Of a stretch of 11,644 nucleotides of DNA, positions 7,009 through 11,644 are shown piece by piece (the first letter of the stretch is position 1; each line of letters opens with the position of its first letter). Origin of the DNA: Clostridia bacterium (lineage in GTDB: Bacteria; Bacillota; Clostridia; Christensenellales; Aristaeellaceae); NCBI GenBank assembly GCA_017551645.1, contig JAFZLE010000226.1, positions 1 through 11,644 on the forward strand. The letters run 5' to 3'. The notes below the pieces were generated by a model. That model had not been told where the DNA came from and did no database searches. It saw only the letters and a list, made by a program, of their open reading frames with translations. A program made the translations under genes and the position numbers.

Positions 7009-7018
7009 CGCTGCAGCG
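7009..7018 (+). promoter_or_regulatory. Palindrome CGCTGCAGCG in the CotH leader
   Basis: A perfect 10-nt palindrome 8-17 nt downstream of the predicted start of transcription and 20 nt before the Shine-Dalgarno GGAGA (7038-7042). It could be an operator placed to block elongation, or chance in GC-rich DNA. Confidence 0.25.
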
Positions 7019-7047
7019 GCACTTCACCCTTTTGTTTGGAGACAGCT

Positions 7048-10000
7048 ATGAAGGAAACATCCTCCGCGCAGAAGAATACTTCAAAAAATTACCTTCCGTT
7101 TATCATAATCGGCGGGTTAGTGTTTATCGTGCTGTGCCTGATCGTGCAGAAATACGTATTCCCCGTATCCAACGATACCAAAACCGAACAGCGCATAAGC
7201 GAGATCGACGTGGCCAACACCCTGCGGGTCACGGAAGTAATGAGTTCCAACTCGTCCATCATCCAGGACAACCAGGGCAGCTTTTCCGATTGGGTGGAGC
7301 TTACCAACGTTTCCTCGGGCGACATAAAGCTCAAGGGCTGGAAGCTGGCCAAGGATTCCGGCGCCATGGGCGTTATGGTAAAGTTCTTCGAGTTCCCGGA
7401 GCAGACCCTTAAAAGCGGGGAAAGGGTGCTGGTGTTCTGCACCAATACCACCAGCAACACCCCGGGCTACACATATCACGCGCCCTTCAAGCTTTCCGCC
7501 GCAGGCGACCGGCTGATACTGTACAACCCATCCGAGACCGCCGTGCAGAGCATAAACATCCCCGAGCTTCCCGCCAACTGCTCCTACGCCGAGATAGACG
7601 GCAAATGGCAGGTATCTAACGAGCCCACTCCACAGCTGGCAAACACCCACGAAAGCTTCGTGGCGCTGCGCTCCTCGCGCCAGCTCGCGGACAGCCCCAT
7701 CTACATAAATGAGGTAATGGCCAAAAACGCCTCCTACGCCCCGGATGAGCACGGCGAATATCTGGACTGGGTGGAATTGTACAATTCCTCCAGCTACACC
7801 ATAAGCCTGGCGGGGTACCACTTAAGCGACAGCGAGGACAACCTGCGCAAGTGGGAGTTCCCAAACATCTCGATCGGCGCGGGCCAGTACATGATAATCT
7901 ATTGTTCCGGCTACGACAGGAAGGCCGCCTCCTCTCCCCTGCACACCAACTTCAAGCTGAGTACCGAGAAAGAAGGCGTCATACTTACCAACTCCCAGGG
8001 CTACATTATCGACATGGTGGACTGGGACCTGCTGAAAGCCGACCAGAGCTATTCCCGCCAAAGTGACGGCAGCTGGGTGACCACCAAGGCGCCCACCCCC
8101 GGCATGGCAAACACCTTCTCAAGCGCCGCGCTGATCTCAGGTCAGTTCGCGGCGCAAAATTCAAGCGGGGTTTTTATCAACGAAGTCATGGCCTCCGCTT
8201 CCACCTCTTCCAAAAACAGCTATGACTGGGTGGAGCTGCGCAACACTTCCTCCCAGGCAGTCGACATTAGCGGCTACGGTCTTAGCGACGACCCCGGCAA
8301 GCCCCGCAAATGGCAGTTTCCCCAGGGCACGACCGTTCCCGCGGGTTCCTTTCTGGGCATCTACCTGAGCGGGCAGGACGGCAAGATCGGCTCGTACCTG
8401 CACACCAATTTCAGCCTCTCAGCTAACGAGGGCGAGACTCTGGTGTTTTCCGACCCCGAAGGCAGGATACTTGACCGCTGTCCCATGGGCGTCCAGTACA
8501 CCAACATTTCATACGGGCGCATGGGCTCAAGCCTGGAATCCGGTTTTTTTTATTTGACGGCGGCCACTCCCGGTTCGGTGAACGTATCTACCGGTTACGA
8601 GGAGAAGCTGCTTAAGCCCAGCTTTTCCGTGGCGGGCGGTATGTTCCCGGCAGGCGACAGCCTGACCCTGACCATAAGCGCGGAGCCCGGCGCCAAGATC
8701 TATTACACGCTGGATTCTTCCGACCCCGACCCGTCGCACATAGGCGGCTATGCCTACAAGGTGGACCCGGAGTTCGCTTCCAGGGTGGACGGCCATGTGA
8801 CCACCTACGCCTATTCCGGCCCCATAACCATAAATGACACCACGGTGGTAAGGGCAGCCGCGTTCAAGGACGGGCAGCTCTCCTCCATGGTGGAGACGCA
8901 GACGTACTTTTTCGGGCTCGAGCACACCATGCAGGTGGTGAGCCTGGTCATGGATCCCATGGATATGTGGAGCTATGAGAAAGGCCTGTACGTCAAAGGC
9001 CCCAACGCGGAAGCCAGCAGCCCTTACGGCTCTATCGACAAGGGCGCCAACTTCTGGATGACCTGGGAAAAGACCTCCAACGTCGAGCTGTACGGCGTGG
9101 ACGGGGAGACGATACTCTCCCAGGGCTGCGGCGTAAGGCTGCACGGCCAGTATTCCCGCAAGGAAGCGCAAAAGTCATTCAAGATCATCGCCAGCTCCAA
9201 GTACGGCACAAAGCGTTTTTACGCTCCCCTCTTCCCCAACCGGGACTATACCGAATACCAGAGCTTCCTGCTGCGCCAGTCCGGCCAGGACTGGGACAAG
9301 ACCCGCATGAGGGACAGCGTGCTTGCCACCCTCGCCGAAGGCCTGGGCGTAATGTACCAGGATACCGCGCTGTGCGTGGTGTACATAAACGGCGAGTACT
9401 GGGGACAGTACAACATGCGGGAAAGGATCAACGCCTACTCCATCTGCCAGTGGGAAGGCTGGGATGAGAGCCTTAAGGACGACATCGACCTGCTCAAGGC
9501 CAACGACAAGGTCATGCAGGGCTCCAATGCCAGCTGGAAGGAATTCAAGGAGTATTACACCAAGAACGGGCTGGAGACTGCCGAAAAGCTGGCCGTGGCG
9601 GACAAATATATAGACTGGAAAAACTATATGAACACCATAGCGGTGGAGATCTATACCGGCAATACCGACCTGCTCAACAACAAGAAGTACCGTTCCACCG
9701 CCGTCGACGGCAAATGGCGCTGGATAGTGTTCGACTTTGACTGGGCGTTCTACACCGACACCAACTCCGTGGGGCGCTGGCTGAAGCCCGGCGGTGTGGG
9801 CGACGGCAACAAGCGCGACAACAGCCTGTTCATCGCGCTTATGAAAAACCCCGTATGCAGGGACTACTTCCTGACCCTCTTCAGCGAAAAACTCAAAGGC
9901 GACTGGTCCAGCCAGAGCGTGCTGGCCAAGATGGCGGACAGATACAACGAGCTGCTGCCGGAGCTGCCCGCGCACCTGGAGCGCTGGAACAAGTCGCAGA

Positions 10001-10179
10001 GCAATTATAATTCCCACCTGAACAAGCTCAAGAAATACGCCCAGACCCGCCCGGGCAGGCTGCTGTACTTCTACTCCAACGCCCTGAACAAGGCCGAGTT
10101 CGAGAAGTACTTCGGCGAGCTCGCCCGCACGGTACAGCTTGTAGACGACAAGGGCAAGAGCTATTCTTACTACAAATAG
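7048..10179 (+). CDS. Membrane-anchored CotH kinase domain protein with three lamin-tail domains and a chitobiase-C-like domain
   Basis: 1043 residues from the ATG at 7048, which follows GGAGA by 5 nt; a TTG four codons upstream overlaps that site and is less likely. One hydrophobic helix at about residues 15-38 with no signal cleavage site predicts a single-pass anchor with the body outside. Three lamin-tail (LTD) modules follow at about 58-195, 217-355 and 374-511, marked by INEVM and DWVEL. A chitobiase/hexosaminidase C-terminal-like beta domain lies at about 521-621. The CotH domain fills 628-1043, with GVRLHG (695-700), GEYWGQYNMRER (782-793), NTDLLNNKKYR (872-882) and FDFDWAF (895-901). 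Bacillus subtilis CotH is an atypical protein kinase that phosphorylates spore-coat proteins. Asp896 and Asp898 are candidate metal ligands by analogy. It is first in a unit with VTC and DUF4956 genes. The substrate here is unknown. Confidence 0.92.
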   Translation: MKETSSAQKNTSKNYLPFIIIGGLVFIVLCLIVQKYVFPVSNDTKTEQRISEIDVANTLRVTEVMSSNSSIIQDNQGSFSDWVELTNVSSGDIKLKGWKLAKDSGAMGVMVKFFEFPEQTLKSGERVLVFCTNTTSNTPGYTYHAPFKLSAAGDRLILYNPSETAVQSINIPELPANCSYAEIDGKWQVSNEPTPQLANTHESFVALRSSRQLADSPIYINEVMAKNASYAPDEHGEYLDWVELYNSSSYTISLAGYHLSDSEDNLRKWEFPNISIGAGQYMIIYCSGYDRKAASSPLHTNFKLSTEKEGVILTNSQGYIIDMVDWDLLKADQSYSRQSDGSWVTTKAPTPGMANTFSSAALISGQFAAQNSSGVFINEVMASASTSSKNSYDWVELRNTSSQAVDISGYGLSDDPGKPRKWQFPQGTTVPAGSFLGIYLSGQDGKIGSYLHTNFSLSANEGETLVFSDPEGRILDRCPMGVQYTNISYGRMGSSLESGFFYLTAATPGSVNVSTGYEEKLLKPSFSVAGGMFPAGDSLTLTISAEPGAKIYYTLDSSDPDPSHIGGYAYKVDPEFASRVDGHVTTYAYSGPITINDTTVVRAAAFKDGQLSSMVETQTYFFGLEHTMQVVSLVMDPMDMWSYEKGLYVKGPNAEASSPYGSIDKGANFWMTWEKTSNVELYGVDGETILSQGCGVRLHGQYSRKEAQKSFKIIASSKYGTKRFYAPLFPNRDYTEYQSFLLRQSGQDWDKTRMRDSVLATLAEGLGVMYQDTALCVVYINGEYWGQYNMRERINAYSICQWEGWDESLKDDIDLLKANDKVMQGSNASWKEFKEYYTKNGLETAEKLAVADKYIDWKNYMNTIAVEIYTGNTDLLNNKKYRSTAVDGKWRWIVFDFDWAFYTDTNSVGRWLKPGGVGDGNKRDNSLFIALMKNPVCRDYFLTLFSEKLKGDWSSQSVLAKMADRYNELLPELPAHLERWNKSQSNYNSHLNKLKKYAQTRPGRLLYFYSNALNKAEFEKYFGELARTVQLVDDKGKSYSYYK
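7222..8583 (+). repeat. Three tandem lamin-tail domain repeats in the CotH protein
   Basis: Divergent protein-level repeats of about 135-140 residues. Repeat starts carry VTEVMSSN, INEVMAKN and INEVMASA; each has a DWVEL strand about 15-20 residues later; each ends in a PTP or TPG motif followed by N (EPTPQLAN, APTPGMAN, ATPGSVN). Repeats 2 and 3 also share RKW(E/Q)FP and LHTNF(K/S)LS. The copies differ strongly at DNA level, so the duplication is old. Confidence 0.85.
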
Positions 10180-10187
10180 AGGATCTG

Positions 10188-10895
10188 ATGGACGACAACC
10201 GCACCCGCCTGCCTGAGCGGCACGAGAGAAAATACTGGATAAACAAAGGCGACCTGGCGCTGCTCAGGGAAAAGCTCAAGCAGGTGATGGCCTACGACAG
10301 CCACACCGATGAAAACGGGGAATACTTTATCCGCTCCCTGTATTTTGACGACGCCTACGACCGGGCGTATTACGACAAGCTGGACGGCGTGCAGGACCGC
10401 GACAAGTACCGCATCCGCATATACAATATGTCCGACAGCGTTATCTTTCTGGAGCGTAAGCGCAAGGTGGGCGAGCTTATACAGAAGACCGCCTGCCGCA
10501 TAGACCGGAAACTGGCGGACGCCCTGGCGGACGGCGACGCAGCGTGCCTGCTGGAGTATGACGAGCCCCTGCTCACGGACATGTATGTGGAGATGCGCAC
10601 CAAGCTTCTGCGCCCCCGGGTGCTGGTGGACTACGTGCGCGAGGCGTTCGTGTTCCCCGCGGAACACACCCGCGTCACCTTCGATAAGCAGCTGGCCACC
10701 TGCCCCGGTTCCACCGACCTGTTCAACCCTGAACTGCTGACCCTGAGCCCCCTGGACGACAGCAAGCAGATACTTGAAGTCAAATTCGACATATACCTGC
10801 CGGACTATATCGCCCATCTGCTCGCCGACACTCCCGCTGAAAACTGCGCCATAAGCAAATATGTGCTCTGCCGCAGGTTCGAACCCCTCGCATGA
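10188..10895 (+). CDS. VTC domain protein (polyphosphate polymerase fold, CYTH-like tunnel enzyme)
   Basis: 235 residues, essentially one VTC domain with no SPX domain, signal peptide or membrane helix, so predicted cytoplasmic. The VTC family forms a beta-barrel tunnel lined with basic and acidic residues; in yeast Vtc4 it makes polyphosphate from ATP. Matching residues can be read here: RKYW with Lys15, RSLYFD with Arg49, YRIRIY with Arg75 and Arg77, FLERKRK with Glu89 and Lys91, YVREAF with Arg151, Arg162 before VTFDK, LEVKFD with Glu197 and Lys199, and SKY with Lys224. The tunnel therefore looks intact. Assignment of each residue to a Vtc4 position is by analogy. The ATG follows AGAGGA and lies 8 nt after the CotH gene stop, so the two are co-transcribed. 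Bacterial VTC proteins of this type are mostly untested; another phosphate-transfer reaction is possible. Confidence 0.9.
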   Translation: MDDNRTRLPERHERKYWINKGDLALLREKLKQVMAYDSHTDENGEYFIRSLYFDDAYDRAYYDKLDGVQDRDKYRIRIYNMSDSVIFLERKRKVGELIQKTACRIDRKLADALADGDAACLLEYDEPLLTDMYVEMRTKLLRPRVLVDYVREAFVFPAEHTRVTFDKQLATCPGSTDLFNPELLTLSPLDDSKQILEVKFDIYLPDYIAHLLADTPAENCAISKYVLCRRFEPLA

Positions 10896-10911
10896 CCGAT
10901 CCCGTGACCCT

Positions 10912-10926
10912 TTAGCCTGTGGCTAA
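10912..10926 (+). repeat. Short inverted repeat between the VTC and DUF4956 genes
   Basis: TTAGCC-TGT-GGCTAA, a perfect 6-bp stem with a 3-nt loop in the 66-nt gap, followed by TAATAATAATA rather than a T-run. It is not a convincing terminator. It may be an RNA-stability hairpin or a protein site that adjusts DUF4956 expression relative to VTC. Confidence 0.4.
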
Positions 10927-10961
10927 TAATAATATGCACCATTTTGAAAGGGGATAACACC

Positions 10962-11621
10962 GTGAATTCCATCATTCAGGAAGTCTTCCAAAACCAGTCT
11001 CTGGGCGCGAGCTCCATACCGCTTGTGCTGTTTACCATCGTTATGGCGTTCGCCGTAGGGGTGTTTATCTACTGGGTATACAAAAAGACCTACAGGGGCG
11101 TTATGTTCTCCAACAACTTTGCCCTCACCCTTATACTCATGACCGTCATCACCGCCCCCGTCGTCGTGTGTATCCGCAATAACGTGGCGCTGAGCATGGG
11201 CATGGTCGGCGCGCTGTCCATAGTGCGATTCAGGACCGCTGTCAAGGATCCCCTGGACACCGGCTACATGTTCTGGGCGCTGACCATGGGCATACTGCTG
11301 GGCGCGGGCCAGTTCCTGCTGGCGGCGCTGAGCGTGGTAGGCATCGCCGCGGTGATTTTCATACTCAGGACCATGCTCAGAAAGGGCGAGGACAGCTACC
11401 TGCTGGTCATGCGCGTGAATAAGGCCGGCGAAGCCAACGCCCAGAAGCTCATGAGCAAGCTGCGCTACCAGAACCTCAAAAACAAGACCATCTCCGGCAG
11501 CGGTATAGAGCTCACCTACGAAGTAAGAGTGGAAAAGAGCGAAGCGTTCTTGAACAAGCTGCTCACGCTGGAAGGCGTAAAGGAAGCCTCCCTGGTGTCC
11601 TATTCCAACGAGACCGCATAA
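10962..11621 (+). CDS. DUF4956 integral membrane protein
   Basis: 219 residues from the GTG at 10962, which follows AAAGGGG by 8 nt; a TTG at 10944 lies before that site and is unlikely. Hydrophobic segments are seen at about 19-40 and 52-71, plus a long run at 101-137 that can hold two helices, predicting four membrane spans. The family signature GALSIVRFRTAVKDP lies at residues 83-97 and contains conserved charged residues near the membrane. After residue 140 comes a soluble part of about 80 residues with alternating strands and helices, resembling a small ferredoxin-like or ACT-like fold (inference). DUF4956 genes commonly sit beside VTC-domain genes. Here it could supply the membrane part that the soluble VTC protein lacks. 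Function is unproven. Only 23 nt follow the TAA, so the end of the operon is not visible. Confidence 0.9.
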   Translation: MNSIIQEVFQNQSLGASSIPLVLFTIVMAFAVGVFIYWVYKKTYRGVMFSNNFALTLILMTVITAPVVVCIRNNVALSMGMVGALSIVRFRTAVKDPLDTGYMFWALTMGILLGAGQFLLAALSVVGIAAVIFILRTMLRKGEDSYLLVMRVNKAGEANAQKLMSKLRYQNLKNKTISGSGIELTYEVRVEKSEAFLNKLLTLEGVKEASLVSYSNETA

Positions 11622-11644
11622 TACTGCCCCGCTTTGATACCGCG

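Larger units (their letters stand above)
6705..7047. other. Divergent intergenic regulatory region
   Basis: 343 nt without a convincing gene, between the minus-strand carboxypeptidase genes and the plus-strand CotH-VTC-DUF4956 genes. It is AT-rich at both ends and GC-rich in the middle (about 6850-6940). It contains a minus-strand promoter near 6738, a plus-strand promoter at 6815-6844, a second plus-strand promoter at 6986-6994, and short dyads at 6941-6951 and 7009-7018. No clear terminator separates the two plus-strand promoters. Confidence 0.7.

Noticed and set aside
10912..10936. Terminator between the VTC and DUF4956 genes
   Set aside because: The stem is only 6 bp and is followed by TAATAATAATA rather than a run of T. 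The genes are close and functionally linked.

Overview
The window looks like chromosomal DNA from a GC-rich member of the Bacillota, most likely a clostridial lineage. The reasons are strong GGAGG-type ribosome binding sites, frequent GTG and TTG starts, tandem DacF/DacA-type D,D-carboxypeptidases, a tRNA without an encoded CCA, and a CotH-type kinase. The assignment is an inference from gene content; no rRNA or marker gene is present. I see no insertion sequence, phage gene or CRISPR array.

The left half (1 to about 6.7 kb) is read entirely on the minus strand. Starting from the middle, the order of transcription is: two tandem penicillin-binding D-Ala-D-Ala carboxypeptidases (6704-5841 and 5828-4317), a tRNA-Val(GAC) with its own extended -10 promoter and a clear intrinsic terminator, then a tightly packed operon of a MoxR-type AAA+ ATPase, a DUF58 protein and a membrane transglutaminase that runs off the left edge. 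The last three overlap by 4 and 14 nt and form the widespread MoxR/DUF58/transglutaminase module. Both groups act at the cell envelope: the carboxypeptidases trim peptidoglycan stem peptides, and the transglutaminase module probably assembles or modifies something at the outer face of the membrane.

A 343-nt divergent intergenic region (6705-7047) holds promoters for both directions, including a strong extended -10 promoter at 6815-6844 with no obvious gene of its own, and small dyads that could be operators.

The right half (7048-11621) is read on the plus strand and is the most interesting part. It contains a 1043-residue membrane-anchored protein with three lamin-tail domains, a chitobiase-C-like domain and a CotH kinase domain; a soluble VTC-type (polyphosphate polymerase fold) protein starting 8 nt later; and a DUF4956 membrane protein 66 nt further on. 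Together they look like a three-part phosphate-transfer or polyphosphate system: a cytoplasmic tunnel enzyme, a membrane component, and an extracytoplasmic kinase on a long adhesive stalk. The individual families are known. The joint function is, as far as I know, not established and is the main hypothesis offered here.
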